From NCBI GenBank assembly GCA_018269055.1, contig JAFDVI010000022.1:1-64000 (forward strand): a stretch of 64,000 bases of DNA, read 5' to 3'. Position numbers and translations under genes: made by a program. The notes under the pieces are model-generated. The model saw only the letters and a list, made by a program, of their open reading frames with translations. It was not told where the DNA came from and searched no databases. This document shows, one piece after another, positions 47,175 to 58,700 of this stretch (positions are counted from its first letter, which is position 1; every line of letters starts with the position of its first letter). The DNA is from Acidobacteriota bacterium (lineage in GTDB: Bacteria > Acidobacteriota > Blastocatellia > RBC074).

Positions 47175-48919
47175 AAAGGCAAAAGGCAAAAGGCAAAAGG
47201 CAAAAGGCAAAGATGGTTGCTTTGGTGGCGATTAGTATTTTGCTGGTTTCTGTGACGGGACTGGCGCAAGAAAATGCGAAACCGCAGTCAACGGAACCGC
47301 GATCTGATAAGCGCGTGGGAGTGGATTCGACCCGGCGCGTCTCGTTGACCTTACGCGATGCGATTTTGAGCGCGCTGGAAAACAATCGCGACATCGAAGT
47401 CGAACGGTTGAATGTTCAAATGACGGAGTTCGACGTTCGCTCGGCGGAAGGCATTTTTGATCCGACTTTTACGGCGAGTTATTACTACGACCGGAAAAAA
47501 GTTCCTGTCGCCTCCATTCTGGCGGGCGGGGAAAACGGCGGCTTGCTGACCGATAACGTGACGGGCAACGCCACATTATCACAACGGCTTCGTCAGTATG
47601 GCGGCGTTTTGCAGGGAACGTTCAGTAATGATCGCGCGACGACACAGAACCAGTTCAACTCGCTCAATCCACAATTCACGTCAACGCTGAACGTCAGCTT
47701 TACCCAACCATTGTTGAAAAATCGAGAAATTGATCCCGCTCGGCGACAAATCAAGCTCGCCAAAAAGCGATTGGATATTTCCGACAGCCAGTTTCGCCAG
47801 CGAGCGATTGAAATCATCGCTTCCGTTCAGCGAGCATATTGGGAATTGGTGTTTGCTCGCCGCGACCGTGAAATCAAAGCCGAATCGGTTGACTTGGCGC
47901 GCACACAACTGGAGCACAATCAGCGATTGGTCGAAGCCGGAACGCTTGCGCCTGCGGACATTATCTCCGCCCGCGTAGAGCTTGAGCGGCGCAATGATGA
48001 GGCCGAAGCGGCGCTGGACGCCATTCAACGTGCCGAAAACGCGCTGAAAGCGCTGATGCTGCAACCGGATAAAACAGAATTGTGGAATTCGGAACTGGTG
48101 CCGGTCGAAAAACCGCAGGTGGATTCCGGTGCCGGATTGCCGTTGGAAGACGCAACCCGTCTGGCGCTGCAAAATCGCCCGGAGATGGAACAGTTTCGAC
48201 TGCGCGGCGAACTGAACAAAATTGATTCCGACTTTTACCGCGATCAGGTGAAGCCACAGGTTGACTTTTTCATTACTTACGGAGCAGTTGGGCTGGCGGG
48301 TAGTCAGCGCACCGGAGGCAATTTCTTTACGGAATCCAGCTTGGCGACGACCGACCGCATCAACCGTTTGATCGGCTATGTCAATTCTCGCCCTGATGCG
48401 CCCAATCCCTTGATTCCCGTGCTTCCGCCCTCCACCAATATCCCCATTCCAGATTTCTTGGTTGGTGGAAATGGGCAAAGTCTGGCCAATTTATTTAAGA
48501 ATGAATTCCGCACCTGGCGCTTCGGCGTGAACATCAGCCTGCCGCTTCGCAATCGCACGGCGGAAGCAAATCTGGGCCATTCCCTGGCCGAAGGCAAACA
48601 AATTGACATTCAGCGCCAACGCACAGAGCAATTGATCCAGGTCGAAGTTCGCAACGCGCTCCAAGGTGTCGAAACCGCCAAGCGTCGGGTCGAAGCAGCC
48701 CAAAACTCCCGCATCAACGCAGAGCTTCAGTACCAGAGCGAGCAGCGGAAATTCGATGCTGGCCAATCCACCAACTTTTTTGTGCTGGATCGCCAAAATG
48801 CGCTTTCCGCTGCGCGTGGCCGCGAACTGCGCGCGTTGACCGATTACACAAAAGCAGTGGCGGAACTTCAGCGCGCGCTTTCCATCACGCTGTCGAGCAA
48901 TAATGTTTCAGTCAAATAG
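47171..48919 (+). CDS. TolC-family outer-membrane efflux channel
   Basis: A 582-residue channel protein. ATG 47171 has GGAAGG upstream and overlaps the preceding stop by 4 bases. The first 14 codons are five copies of the heptamer AAAAGGC and give a basic n-region ([14 protein letters not shown]); the signal core [19 protein letters not shown] follows. ATG 47213, right after the repeat, is a possible second start. The TolC fold appears as two repeated halves: [36 protein letters not shown], then [20 protein letters not shown] and [20 protein letters not shown]. It completes the tripartite pump. Confidence 0.93.
   Translation: MKRQKAKGKRQKAKMVALVAISILLVSVTGLAQENAKPQSTEPRSDKRVGVDSTRRVSLTLRDAILSALENNRDIEVERLNVQMTEFDVRSAEGIFDPTFTASYYYDRKKVPVASILAGGENGGLLTDNVTGNATLSQRLRQYGGVLQGTFSNDRATTQNQFNSLNPQFTSTLNVSFTQPLLKNREIDPARRQIKLAKKRLDISDSQFRQRAIEIIASVQRAYWELVFARRDREIKAESVDLARTQLEHNQRLVEAGTLAPADIISARVELERRNDEAEAALDAIQRAENALKALMLQPDKTELWNSELVPVEKPQVDSGAGLPLEDATRLALQNRPEMEQFRLRGELNKIDSDFYRDQVKPQVDFFITYGAVGLAGSQRTGGNFFTESSLATTDRINRLIGYVNSRPDAPNPLIPVLPPSTNIPIPDFLVGGNGQSLANLFKNEFRTWRFGVNISLPLRNRTAEANLGHSLAEGKQIDIQRQRTEQLIQVEVRNALQGVETAKRRVEAAQNSRINAELQYQSEQRKFDAGQSTNFFVLDRQNALSAARGRELRALTDYTKAVAELQRALSITLSSNNVSVK
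47174..47212 (+). repeat. Heptanucleotide tandem repeat (AAAAGGC)5 inside the tolC-like start
   Basis: Five exact copies of AAAAGGC (47174-47208) plus AAAG, starting with the second codon of the gene. Seven is not a multiple of three, so gain or loss of one unit would shift the frame between ATG 47171 and the signal peptide. Confidence 0.95.
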
Positions 48920-49061
48920 CTGTCAAACGGAAGCCGGAAGCTTGATGCGGCTAATTTCTGCTCAACGACTTCCGTCTACTGACTACTGCCAGTTCAAATG
49001 CTAAAATCTCGTTTCAAAGCACAAAACAAATTTTATTTTATCCAGGAGCGAGATCATTTTT

Positions 49062-49496
49062 ATGGCTGAAGAGAACCCGTCCGCTTTTAAGGTCACAGAT
49101 CGCCGTCTTTTCAATGCCGACGGATCGTTGCGCGATGACGCAGTGATTCCAGAGCCACCGCCCGTCGCAGAGCCAATTCCTCAATTCGCCGCCGCGGAGC
49201 CGAGCCCGCTGGCTCCGGAAGAATTCCAGGCAGATGACGAAGACGTCATGCCGGAACAGACCATGTTCACAGATTTTGTGATGCAGATTGCTTCTTCAGC
49301 ATTCATTTACCTGGGCTTGGTTGAACATCCCGGAACGGGCAAGCGTCAAGTAGATATGATGGCCGCCAAAGAAACCATTGACCTGTTGATGTTGCTGCGC
49401 CAAAAAACAAACGGAAATCTAACGCCGGGCGAAGCCAAGTTCTTCGATGAATTGCTGGCGGAGTTGAAGACGCAGTTTGTTTCTATGAGACGTTAA
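49062..49496 (+). CDS. DUF1844 domain protein
   Basis: A 144-residue cytoplasmic protein. The first 60 residues are Pro/Glu/Ala-rich and flexible ([20 protein letters not shown]). DUF1844 follows: [20 protein letters not shown], then [20 protein letters not shown] and [20 protein letters not shown]. The family is conserved in Acidobacteriota, Deltaproteobacteria and Planctomycetota, with no known function. AGGAG lies about 10 bases before the ATG. Thirty-one bases ahead of the metallo-hydrolase gene. Confidence 0.92.
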   Translation: MAEENPSAFKVTDRRLFNADGSLRDDAVIPEPPPVAEPIPQFAAAEPSPLAPEEFQADDEDVMPEQTMFTDFVMQIASSAFIYLGLVEHPGTGKRQVDMMAAKETIDLLMLLRQKTNGNLTPGEAKFFDELLAELKTQFVSMRR

Positions 49497-49527
49497 TTGA
49501 GATGTCTGGACTGGCGATTGGGCTTGT

Positions 49528-50295
49528 ATGAAGATCACTTTTCTCGGAACGGGAACGTCAGTGGGAATTCCCATGATCGGTTGTGATTGCAGGGTTTGCA
49601 GTTCAGACGATCCCCGCGACAACCGAACGCGAACCGGGTTGATGATCGAAAATGATGGCCAACGGCTGATCGTGGATATTTCCGCAGACTTTCGGCAGCA
49701 GGCTTTGCGCGAAAAGATTGATCAATTGAATGCCTTGTTGATCACGCATTGCCATGCTGATCACGTGTTAGGTCTGGACGACATTCGCCCCCTCAATTTT
49801 CGGCACGGCCCGCTTCCGGTATATGCCAGCGAAATCACCTGGCAGGGAATTCGCCGCGTTTTCTATTACATTTTTGAGCGCTCTTATGTCGGCGGAGGCT
49901 TGGCGCAAATTACGCCTCACACCATCGAAGGAAAGTTTGCAGTTTGCGGCTTACAAGTCACACCGTTTGATGTCATTCACGGGAAATTGCCTGTTACCGG
50001 ATTCCGTTTCAGCGATGGAAACAGCGAGGTGGCGTTCATCACTGATTGCAATTTCATTCCGGAACATTCACTGGCGGAACTTCACGGGTTGGATGTATTG
50101 ATCATTGATGCGTTGCGATTCAAACCGCATGTCACTCATCTGCACCTGGATCAAACACTGAATTACATCGCTGAACTGAAACCTCGCCGCGCTCTGTTGA
50201 CGCACATGGGGCATGATTTCAAACATTCGGAACTGAGCCGTGTTCTGCCCGATGGTGTGGAACCGGCTTACGACGGATTGAAAATTGTACTTTAG
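49528..50295 (+). CDS. PhnP-like metallo-beta-lactamase-fold phosphodiesterase
   Basis: A 255-residue enzyme. N-terminal [20 protein letters not shown] followed by [20 protein letters not shown] matches the PhnP/YcbJ type (GTGTSxGxPxxxCxC), and [17 protein letters not shown] gives the HxHxDH zinc site; later ligands are [23 protein letters not shown] and THMGHDF. PhnP hydrolyses a cyclic phosphoribosyl phosphodiester in phosphonate use; no phn genes are nearby, so the substrate may differ. No ribosome site is obvious except GGGCTTG. Confidence 0.88.
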   Translation: MKITFLGTGTSVGIPMIGCDCRVCSSDDPRDNRTRTGLMIENDGQRLIVDISADFRQQALREKIDQLNALLITHCHADHVLGLDDIRPLNFRHGPLPVYASEITWQGIRRVFYYIFERSYVGGGLAQITPHTIEGKFAVCGLQVTPFDVIHGKLPVTGFRFSDGNSEVAFITDCNFIPEHSLAELHGLDVLIIDALRFKPHVTHLHLDQTLNYIAELKPRRALLTHMGHDFKHSELSRVLPDGVEPAYDGLKIVL

Positions 50296-50330
50296 GCTTG
50301 CAGGTCACAGTTTGCAGGTTCGGAGGCCCC

Positions 50331-50376
50331 GAACTGCGAACTGCGAACTGCGAACTGCGAACTGCGAACTGCGAAC
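50331..50376 (+). repeat. Heptanucleotide tandem repeat (GAACTGC)6.6 in the ribF leader
   Basis: Six exact copies of GAACTGC and GAAC, ending 6 bases before the ribF ATG. The ribosome site of ribF would have to lie in or directly behind the repeat. Confidence 0.93.
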
Positions 50377-50382
50377 CCGGAA

Positions 50383-51336
50383 ATGGAAATCTTTCACGGC
50401 ATTGAGCACGCGGAAATTCGCCGCCCGACGGTTTTAACGTTGGGCGTTTTTGACGGCTTGCATCTTGGACATCAAGCGATTATCCGCACTGTCGTAGAGC
50501 GCAGCTTGCTGATTGATGCCACGCCGACCCTGGTAACGTTCGATCCTCATCCGCGCCAGGTGCTGAAACCCGAAACTGCGCCGCCCTTGCTGCAAACCTT
50601 TCATCAAAAAGCTGAGGGGTTACGCCTGCTCGGCATACAGCAAATCATCGTATTGGAGTTCAATCAGCAATTGGCCGCTTTATCAGCCGAAGCTTTTGTC
50701 GAAAAATACATTGTTAATGGGTTGCAGGCGCGCGAAGTGTATCTAGGCAAAGGGTTTGCGTTCGGTCATCAACGACAGGGGAATATCGAGTTATTACAAC
50801 AACTTAGCCGTCAACTCGGTTTTCTTGCGGCGGAAGTCCCCGAAGTCCGGCTGCGAGGTCACCGCATCAGCTCCACGATGGTTCGGATGCTGCTCAAAGC
50901 CGGACGCGTCAATGTTGCGCGGCGGATGCTCGGTCGTCCTTACGGCATTGAAGGCATAGTGACTCGCGGCCATGGAATCGGGAAGCAGTTGCTTTATCCG
51001 ACAGCCAACCTTGATCTTCAAAACCGTGTTTTGCCCGCCGACGGTGTTTACGTCACACTGGCTTTCGTGGGTGGCGTCTGGTATCGCAGCGTCACCAACG
51101 TCGGTAAACGCCCGACGTTTGGAGGCGAATTGGAATCCAAGGTCGAAACCCACCTGATAGATTTCGATCAGGATCTATACGACCAGACGATTCGCGTTCG
51201 CGTGCTGCACCGGCTGCGCGGGGAAAAGAAATTTTCCGGCGTGGACGAACTCAAAGCCCAAATTACACGCGACCGCAACCGCGCCATTCGATACTTCAAT
51301 TCCGAAATTGTTTGCCGCAACCTCGGCTTTGTTTGA
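50383..51336 (+). CDS. ribF: Bifunctional riboflavin kinase/FAD synthetase
   Basis: A 317-residue enzyme that makes FMN and then FAD. The nucleotidyltransferase half has [20 protein letters not shown] and [11 protein letters not shown]; the linker has [20 protein letters not shown] and SSTMVRMLL; the kinase half has [20 protein letters not shown], then VGKRPTFGG and [20 protein letters not shown]. Length and order are normal. The leader is unusual: a heptamer repeat up to 6 bases before the ATG and only a weak CCGGAA as ribosome site. Confidence 0.96.
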   Translation: MEIFHGIEHAEIRRPTVLTLGVFDGLHLGHQAIIRTVVERSLLIDATPTLVTFDPHPRQVLKPETAPPLLQTFHQKAEGLRLLGIQQIIVLEFNQQLAALSAEAFVEKYIVNGLQAREVYLGKGFAFGHQRQGNIELLQQLSRQLGFLAAEVPEVRLRGHRISSTMVRMLLKAGRVNVARRMLGRPYGIEGIVTRGHGIGKQLLYPTANLDLQNRVLPADGVYVTLAFVGGVWYRSVTNVGKRPTFGGELESKVETHLIDFDQDLYDQTIRVRVLHRLRGEKKFSGVDELKAQITRDRNRAIRYFNSEIVCRNLGFV

Positions 51337-51428
51337 TTCGTAAGATTTCGCGAAAGTATGGCAGAATAATTTTCCAAGCTGCCAAAATGATGGCTCCCTG
51401 ATTTTGGTTATTGGGTTTAAGGGGAAAA

Positions 51429-53000
51429 ATGGCTTTAGCAAAAATAGGAATCGAACAGATTCAAACCAACGGCCAGGTCAAGGCTTTGGCCGAACGACCG
51501 GCGCTGCTTGAAGCGGCTCCGGCGGCAAATATCGCGCAATACGATCCAGCGGCTCAGATCAAGGGAAATGGCATTCGCGGGTGGTTGCGCGCCGGGCGAA
51601 TCATTTGGACGTTCGCGCTGTATCATCTGTTTGTCTTTGTTTACCATCGCGGATGGTTCATCGGCAAAAAAGATGAATCCGAAGAAAAACACCTGCAATG
51701 GCAGGGCCAATGGCTCGTTCGCCAGCTTTTGAAACTCGGCCCGACGTTCATCAAAATCGGCCAGTCCATTTCCACGCGCGCCGACCTGCTGCCGCTGGCT
51801 TACATCAAAGAGCTGAGCAAGTTGCAAGATAGCGTCCCGGCCTTTCCGAACGATGTGGCGATGCAAATCATCGAACACGAATTGGGCAAACCGGTGGACG
51901 CATTGTTTGCTGAAATCGAACCGGAACCAATTGCCGCCGCTTCGCTGGGGCAGGTTTACCGGGGAAAGCTGCATTCCGGCGAAACCGTCGCCATCAAGGT
52001 GCAGCGGCCTGACCTAGCGAAAACCATCAACTTCGACATTGCCGTGTTGCGTCAGATTGCGCGCTTTATGATGCGCTTTCCGCAAGTCATTCGCGGCATA
52101 GATTGGGAAGGCATTCTGGGCGAATTTGCGACCGTGATTTTCGAGGAAATGGATTACATCCAGGAAGGTCACAACGCTGAAACCTTCCGCGCGAGCTTCC
52201 GCAAATGGCGTGAAGTGTATGTGCCGACGATTTACTGGTCGCATTCCAGCCCACGTGTGTTGACGATGGAATTTATCGGCGGGTTGAAAGTGCTGGATTT
52301 GCAATTACTGCGGGAACGCGGCGTGAATCCGCCGGATGTCATCAAGCTGATTGCGAAAACCTACTTGAAGCAATTGCTGGAAGATGGGTTCTTTCACGCC
52401 GACCCGCATCCGGGCAATCTGCGCGTGATGGACGATGGCCGTTTGGCGTTTTTCGATTTCGGAATGGTTGGGCGTATCACGCCGAAACTGCAAAGCCAGT
52501 TGATTGATGCTTTCTTCCATATTGTCGAAAAAGACGTCAAAGGGTTGACGCAGGATTTGATCAATCTGCAATTTTTGGCGACGACTGTGGATCAAGAAAT
52601 AATCAAACCGGTCGTCGAAAAACTCTTTACGGATTACTTCGACCTGAAGCTGGGCGAAGTTCGGTTCAAGGAACTGACGTATGAACTGGCCGAAGTCATT
52701 TACGAATATCCGTTCCGCATTCCGCCGCATTTCACCTATGTCATGCGCGCGATTATGACGCTGGAAGGCATCGGCATTGCGATGGATCCGAACTTCAGTT
52801 TCTTTGATGTCGCCAAGCCCTTTGCCAAGGAATTCATGATTCGCCGCGAAGGCAAAACCTTCCGCGATTTGATCGTCCGCAAACTGGTGTACGGCGAAGA
52901 AGGCGAAATTCAGTGGAGCAAGATGTGGAAGCTGGCGAAAATCGCCATCAAAAGTTATTGGGATGATTTCGTCGCCAAAGCCTCTGGAGCAGTTGGGTAA
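51429..53000 (+). CDS. UbiB/AarF (ABC1/ADCK) atypical kinase
   Basis: A 523-residue protein from ATG 51429 (AAGGGGAAAA upstream). Family marks: KxGQ motif in [20 protein letters not shown]; Ala-rich loop [16 protein letters not shown] in place of the kinase Gly-rich loop; the ATP lysine in VAIKVQRPD; catalytic [11 protein letters not shown] and metal-binding [10 protein letters not shown]. UbiB proteins support quinone synthesis or isoprenoid lipid handling. The extended N-terminus contains a hydrophobic helix ([20 protein letters not shown]). A second UbiB gene lies at 63237. Confidence 0.93.
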   Translation: MALAKIGIEQIQTNGQVKALAERPALLEAAPAANIAQYDPAAQIKGNGIRGWLRAGRIIWTFALYHLFVFVYHRGWFIGKKDESEEKHLQWQGQWLVRQLLKLGPTFIKIGQSISTRADLLPLAYIKELSKLQDSVPAFPNDVAMQIIEHELGKPVDALFAEIEPEPIAAASLGQVYRGKLHSGETVAIKVQRPDLAKTINFDIAVLRQIARFMMRFPQVIRGIDWEGILGEFATVIFEEMDYIQEGHNAETFRASFRKWREVYVPTIYWSHSSPRVLTMEFIGGLKVLDLQLLRERGVNPPDVIKLIAKTYLKQLLEDGFFHADPHPGNLRVMDDGRLAFFDFGMVGRITPKLQSQLIDAFFHIVEKDVKGLTQDLINLQFLATTVDQEIIKPVVEKLFTDYFDLKLGEVRFKELTYELAEVIYEYPFRIPPHFTYVMRAIMTLEGIGIAMDPNFSFFDVAKPFAKEFMIRREGKTFRDLIVRKLVYGEEGEIQWSKMWKLAKIAIKSYWDDFVAKASGAVG

Positions 53001-53041
53001 AGTGTCAGTACCCCGACCGTGAGAGAGGGGGAAATTCCAAG

Positions 53042-53800
53042 ATGAGCTTTGAAGGAAAAGTCGTTTTGATTACCGGCGCGGCGCGCGGAATTGGCCGCGT
53101 TATCGCCCAGCAGTTTGCAGAAAATGGAGCGCGCGTTGCGCTCCATTTTCATTCCAACCGCGAAGCCGCCGAAAAGACGTTTGATTCGCTTGCTGGCACT
53201 TCCCATTCGCTTCACCAAGCCGACGTCACCGATGCCGCTGAAGCCCGCCAACTGGTCGAAGCCGTCATTCGCCAGCACAGCCGCCTGGACATTCTGGTTA
53301 ACAACGCCGCCATCTTTGAAGCGCATCCGATTGCCAAAGTCAGTTATGAAGACTGGCAAGCCGCGTGGCAACACACGCTCAACACAAACTTGATCGGAGC
53401 GGCGAACCTCACGTTTTGCGCGGTGCAGCAAATGATCCGGCAAGGTAGCGGACGCATCGTGAACATTTCTTCGCGCGGCGCTTTTCGCGGAGAGCCGGAG
53501 GCTCCGGCTTACGGCGCGAGCAAAGCCGCGCTGAACGCAATGAGCCAATCGCTGGCGCAAGCCTTAGCTCCGCACAACATTTTTGTTTACGTTGTTGCGC
53601 CGGGCTTTGTCGAAACCGAGCGCGTCGCGTATCGGTTGGACAGCGCTGAGGGCGACGGCATCCGAAATCAAAGCCCGCTCAAACGAGTCGCCAAACCGGA
53701 TGAAGTCGCCAAAACCGTGCTGTTCCTGGCGTCGGAAGGAACGGAGTTTCTGACTGGCGGCATCATTGACGTCAACGGCGCTTCTTATTTGCGGTCTTAA
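53042..53800 (+). CDS. Short-chain dehydrogenase/reductase
   Basis: A 252-residue NAD(P)-dependent enzyme. Cofactor loop [26 protein letters not shown], catalytic Ser in [11 protein letters not shown] and YxxxK in [12 protein letters not shown]; the end [12 protein letters not shown] is typical of FabG-like members. Substrate unknown. It lies 41 bases after the UbiB gene and 19 bases before the saccharopine-dehydrogenase-like gene. Confidence 0.93.
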   Translation: MSFEGKVVLITGAARGIGRVIAQQFAENGARVALHFHSNREAAEKTFDSLAGTSHSLHQADVTDAAEARQLVEAVIRQHSRLDILVNNAAIFEAHPIAKVSYEDWQAAWQHTLNTNLIGAANLTFCAVQQMIRQGSGRIVNISSRGAFRGEPEAPAYGASKAALNAMSQSLAQALAPHNIFVYVVAPGFVETERVAYRLDSAEGDGIRNQSPLKRVAKPDEVAKTVLFLASEGTEFLTGGIIDVNGASYLRS

Positions 53801-53819
53801 CTACAAAAGGGTCTCATCC

Positions 53820-55043
53820 ATGCAAAACCGTGATTTCGATGTCGTGCTATACGGAGCCAGTGGCTTCACCGGCAAACAGACCGTGGAATACTTCGCTCGA
53901 AATTTGAAGCCTGGCGAATTGCGCTGGGCAATCGCCGGACGAAATCGTCAAAAACTGGAAGCGGTGAAGGCGGAAATTGGTGGCGCAGCAAAAGACTTGG
54001 AGATTCTGGTCGCCGACAGCGACGACCAAGCCGCAGTGGATGCGATGGTATCGCACACGCGAGTGATGCTGACGACTGCCGGGCCTTATGCGCTGTATGG
54101 AACGCCCATTGTTGACGCCTGTGTCAGATTCAAAACCCACTACGTGGACATCACGGGTGAAACTCCCTGGGTGAAAGACTTGATCACGCGTTACCACGAT
54201 CAAGCCGCAGCCGATGGCACGCGGATCATTCCTTTTTGTGGTTTTGATTCTGTGCCGTCCGATTTGGGAGCGTTTCTGGTGGCGCGTTACATTCAGAACC
54301 AGCTTGGCGCGCAATGTGTGGAGGTTAAGGCATATTTCCAGCTCAACGGCGGATTGAATGGTGGAACCATGGCGACGGTATTCAATTTGATTGATGCCGG
54401 AGAAACTGAACGGGCTCGCGATGTCTTTTTGTTGAACCCTCCCGGCGAGCATTCGGAACAGGAGATCGCCCGAAACCAGGACCCGAAAATTCCACAGTAC
54501 AACACGGACATTGCCGCTTGGGCAGGGCCGTTTTTCATGAGCCAGATCAACACCCGCGTCGTTCGTCGCAGCAGCGCTTTATACGAACAATGGCACGAGC
54601 CATACGGGCCGAACTTTTTCTATCAAGAACACATGAAATTCGGAGGGCTGTTGGGCGGCATACAGGCTGCCGGAATGAGTGCTGGCGCAGCAATGTTCAA
54701 CGTCGCGCTGCAAACGCCGCTTCGCGAATTTATGAAACCCTTGCTGCCGAAACCCGGCGATGGGCCTTCGGAAAAAACCATGAACGAAGGCTGGTTTCTG
54801 TGCGATTTGGTGGGCGTAACCAGCGATGGGCGCAAAGTCAAAGGCGTGATTCGCGACCAAGGCGATCCCGGCAACCGAGCTACGGTCAAGTTTGTGTGCG
54901 AATCGGCGCTGAGCCTGGCATTGAATTTCGACCAATTGCCCGGTGGCCCGGAGCGCGGAGGCGTTCTGACTCCGGCAACCGCTTTGGGCGAAGTTCTGGC
55001 AGAGCGGTTGCGTAACGTGGGAATGGTGATCGAAATCGGCTAA
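53820..55043 (+). CDS. Saccharopine dehydrogenase-like / trans-acting enoyl reductase family protein
   Basis: A 407-residue protein from ATG 53820 (AAAAGGG upstream). Rossmann start DVVLYGASGFTGKQTVEYFA, then RWAIAGRNRQKLEAV and MLTTAGPYALYGTPIVDACV, with YVDITGETPWVKDLI and IIPFCGFDSVPSDLGAFLV: this is the mycobacterial Rv2449c-like or saccharopine-dehydrogenase-like oxidoreductase type, linked to lipid modification in other species. Near the C-terminus LNFDQLPGGPERGGVLTPAT. The specific reaction is unknown. Confidence 0.92.
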   Translation: MQNRDFDVVLYGASGFTGKQTVEYFARNLKPGELRWAIAGRNRQKLEAVKAEIGGAAKDLEILVADSDDQAAVDAMVSHTRVMLTTAGPYALYGTPIVDACVRFKTHYVDITGETPWVKDLITRYHDQAAADGTRIIPFCGFDSVPSDLGAFLVARYIQNQLGAQCVEVKAYFQLNGGLNGGTMATVFNLIDAGETERARDVFLLNPPGEHSEQEIARNQDPKIPQYNTDIAAWAGPFFMSQINTRVVRRSSALYEQWHEPYGPNFFYQEHMKFGGLLGGIQAAGMSAGAAMFNVALQTPLREFMKPLLPKPGDGPSEKTMNEGWFLCDLVGVTSDGRKVKGVIRDQGDPGNRATVKFVCESALSLALNFDQLPGGPERGGVLTPATALGEVLAERLRNVGMVIEIG

Positions 55044-55047
55044 GGCG

Positions 55048-55734
55048 TTACTTCTTCTTCAAGACCAGCGGCAACGACCCGCCGCCTTGCGACCACTCGC
55101 CGTTGATCGTTTTCAAATCCTTATCAATTGTTCCTTCGAACGTGCCCGCAAACTGTTTCATTTCGAACTTCAGCTTTGAGCCGTCGCGTTGAATGGTGGT
55201 GACGGGCGCGCCTTTGATGTTCTGGTTCGGGCTGTCCAGCTTGGCGCTCATCCCGTCCTCGTACGTGATGATGTGCAGTACGACTTGCAAGGTTTGCCCG
55301 CCTGCGTCCAACGCGCCTTCCCAATCGCCGTCAATGTCGCTTGGCTTCGGTGTGCGCGGTTTCGCTTCCGCGCGAGCTTTTGGTCGAGCAAACTCCAATG
55401 GCAACGATCCGCCGCCCTGCGACCAGTTGCCCGTGATAACGTTTCGCGCGGCATCCAATTTTCCCTCGTAGCTCGCCTGAATGCTGTCCAGCGCAAATTT
55501 CAATGTGCCATCACTGACGCTGACCGAAGACACCGGAATGCCCATTGCGCCCTGGTCAACGCTGTCGAGCGTAGCGGTCACAGCGCCTTTGTCATCCTTT
55601 TTGATATGGACTGCCAATCGAAACTCAAGCTGACCGGCTTTCAGCGTTCCTTCCCAATCGCCTTCAACGCCTTGTGCACGAGCGGCAACCGCGACGAACA
55701 GGCAAACAACCAGACAATAAAATATCTTGCGCAT
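55048..55734 (-). CDS. Exported protein with two tandem repeats
   Basis: A 228-residue protein from ATG 55734 (GGAAGGAAAC upstream); signal peptide MRKIFYCLVVCLFVAVAARA. It holds two copies of one domain of about 95 residues: VEGDWEGTLKAGQLEFRLAV ... GNWSQGGGSLPLEFARP, and IDGDWEGALDAGGQTLQVVL ... GEWSQGGGSLPLVLKKK. The domain is like the small beta-barrel found ahead of exported alpha/beta hydrolases in Bacteroidota and Acidobacteriota, here without the hydrolase. Function unknown. It lies 31 bases behind the large TIR gene on the same strand and could be co-transcribed. Confidence 0.83.
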   Translation of the reverse strand: MRKIFYCLVVCLFVAVAARAQGVEGDWEGTLKAGQLEFRLAVHIKKDDKGAVTATLDSVDQGAMGIPVSSVSVSDGTLKFALDSIQASYEGKLDAARNVITGNWSQGGGSLPLEFARPKARAEAKPRTPKPSDIDGDWEGALDAGGQTLQVVLHIITYEDGMSAKLDSPNQNIKGAPVTTIQRDGSKLKFEMKQFAGTFEGTIDKDLKTINGEWSQGGGSLPLVLKKK

Positions 55735-55765
55735 AAAGTTTCCTTCCTTGTTTACAAGAATCAGA

Positions 55766-58700
55766 TTAGCGACCGAACTTTTGCCATTCGGCCACATCAC
55801 GAACGCCAAATTTTCTCATGGGCGAATCACCGGGAGCTTTCCCCAGAATTCCACAGACCAGTCTATAAAAACCGTCGTTGTCATCGGCTTCCCAATCACG
55901 CATATCCACCCACAACGTTTGCCCCACAAATACTGGAAGTTCAGGCGTTCCTTCCACGCCGTGCAAAACGACCGGGATCATTCGTGCGTCTCCGCTCGCC
56001 CATTTTTCTACATATTTTCTGATCTCGATGATATGCCACTTTCCAGTATCGGCAGGCCCAAAGAACAGCGCGGCGCACGGAATGGTATTGATTGCCTTTT
56101 CCATAGCTTCTAAAACGGTTTCTCCGGGCACCAAGTCCCATTTATCCAGCCATGGGCGAAGTCCGACTTTCAGCAGCTTTTGGGCAATCCTTTCCACCAC
56201 CACTTTGTCTTTAGAATTGTGACTTAGAAACACATCGTATTTGCCTTCTTCTTTCTTGGCTTTGATGACGAAATCCGCGGTCATACGCTGGCGACCAGCT
56301 TTGGCATCGGTGGCAATTTGGGCCGCCACGATTTCAGCCGCTACCGAAGGTTTGGCCAACAGATTTACGAGTGGAGTCTTTTTCTCGCAAATCGGGCAGA
56401 GCAAATTCTTTTTTCGAGCATCCAGTCTGAGCCTTACGACGCGATCTTCAAATGGGTTGCGACAGTCTTTGCAATGGTACGCATGCCGCCTGGTCACGCT
56501 GCCAGGGCGGCTTTTACTTTCCAGATGGTCGTTGACGAATTCCAGAAAGCCTTGCCGGACGGATTCCTGAGTTTCTGTTTCAAACGAAAGTTCCAATTCG
56601 CCTTTGCCGTGGCCGAAATCGTGAAGGCGTATCAGGCAGCGTCCACCTGTTTCTGCGCGATAGGCGGCGGCATCCTGATAAAAGTCGCGTTTCTTGAATC
56701 CTTCGTAGTGCGCGAGTTGGGCGATTAACGTAGCGTAAATGCTTCGCACCGGCCCGGCAAAACCGAATGCGACGCCAAACGCCGCTGTGCCGGGAAAGCG
56801 AAGTTCCGCCGTGCATTGCGAAGGGAACACGAAATAATCGTTGCCTTTAATTCGTTCACGCAGCGCCAAATCGCGGGCGAGCAAACTTTCCATCACGTAC
56901 CACAGCACGTGGCGTTCTGATTCGCGGTCGGGAATTCGCTCTTCGACGTCGAGCTTGAATTCGCCGTCTCGGACTCGTGATTCCAGCAAATGGCCAGGGC
57001 CGTCCGGTTCATCTTTGGCAGTGACCAGCACCGCGCTGGCGTAAGCATCCACGCGCGTTGGATCGAGCAGCACCAGAGTTTCCGGTCTGGGTTCCGCGCC
57101 TGTTGTTCGGAACACCAGCAAATCCACAGCGTCCGTCGCTTCCAGTCGTTCCAAATGCGAGATGAATTCTTCGAGCGGGATTTTTTGGCCGAAGTGCGCG
57201 GAAAATCCTTCATGGAGTTCGGCGACGGTAAACAAGTGGTTGGTAGTGAGTTGCAGGTTGGTCGTTGTTTCGGTGCCGTCCCGTTCTCCTTTCAACCGAG
57301 CCACGTAATTCCGAAGTTCCGCCAGTGTCGCGGTCGTGGTAACTTTGGGAACGTGTTCCCAGGGAATGCCCCGGCGAATTTCTTCCAGCAATTGGTCGCA
57401 ACCTTCGCCGGTAAAGGCGCTGGTGGGAAGAAAGGCGTCAAAGCCATGTTCGCGGGCGAAACTTTCGATCCGTTCTTTTCCGGCGGGCAATCCGCCTACA
57501 TCCGTGCGAGAGGCAACCAGAAGTTTTTTCAACGGTGTGTTCGTGCGGGCCTGATCGAGCACCTGAGACCAATAGGCAGCGCCTTCAAAAGGGTTCGATT
57601 CATTGCGGCAATCAAACAACACGCAGGCCAGTGTGGCGTCGTCCATGCTCAACTGGTGAACCAGTCGGTACGCAGGCTGGCCCGCCAAATCCCACAACAC
57701 GGTTTCCTGGTTGATGGAAATACCGCTAGGTTCTGTAACCATAGTACTATTCAAAATGTAAGCTTTGCGTGCGTGCGAAGACTTTGTCGGGACGAATCGT
57801 TTGTGTACCAGGCGTTCTGCCAGCCCGCTTTTACCGACTCCGGTATCGCCAACAAGGAGTACCTTGGCGTTAGTGTACTGGACTTGATATTTACTGCTCA
57901 ATAAGGCGGGAACAACGATTTTCTGCTCTTTTGCTTCGGAGACAAACTCCGACAGATCCCATATTCTGATACTGCCATTTTCCTCCCCGGAGAGGGCATG
58001 GCGTTGGTCGGCGCTCCACGCCACGCTTTGAATTGTTTGTGAGTGGCCTTGGAGCACTTGTAGACAACGTCCAGCCTCCACATCCCACAATCTCACGGTC
58101 CTATCAATTGCACTGGAGAGAGCGAAGCGGCCATTAGCACTCCACGCTATGCTCAGGACTGTGGCCGAGTGACCTTCGAACACACGTAAGCATTGCCCCG
58201 TTTCAACATCCCATAGCCGAATAGTTTGGTCAGCAGAACCGGATAGGATACGTCGTTGATTGGTACCCCAGGCAATGCCTCTAATAGTTTTCGTGTGTCC
58301 CTCAAACACTCGCAGGCATTGCCCCGTTTCAATATCCCATAGTCGCAGGGTGTTGTCATAAGAGCCAGATAAGGCAGAGCGTTCATCATGGCTGAACGTT
58401 ACACACCAAGGACGGGCAGTGTGGCCTTCAAATACACGGAGACATCGTCCCGTCTCTACTTCCCATAGTCGTACTGTGTAATCACCTGCGCCTGAAAGTG
58501 CTCGGTGGTGATCGGCACTCCAGGCCACGCTTTCCACTCCACCTGTATGTTCTGTGAAAACACGTAGGCATCGTTCATTTTCTATGTCCCACAGTCGAAT
58601 GTTACCGTCTTCGCTGCCAGATAAAGCGCGACGCATATCATTGCTCAACGCTACACCTTGAACTGTGTCTGTATGTCCCTTAAGAATGTGCAGGCATTGT

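Noticed and set aside
50331-50376. Heptamer repeat considered as a CRISPR fragment
   Set aside because: Units are contiguous with no spacers and only 7 bases long; no cas genes in the window.
57800-57850. Classification of the large TIR protein as a STAND NTPase
   Set aside because: The P-loop is followed by Ras/Roc-type switch WDLAGQ and a G5-like TSA, not by the AAA+/NACHT/NB-ARC Walker B and sensor motifs.
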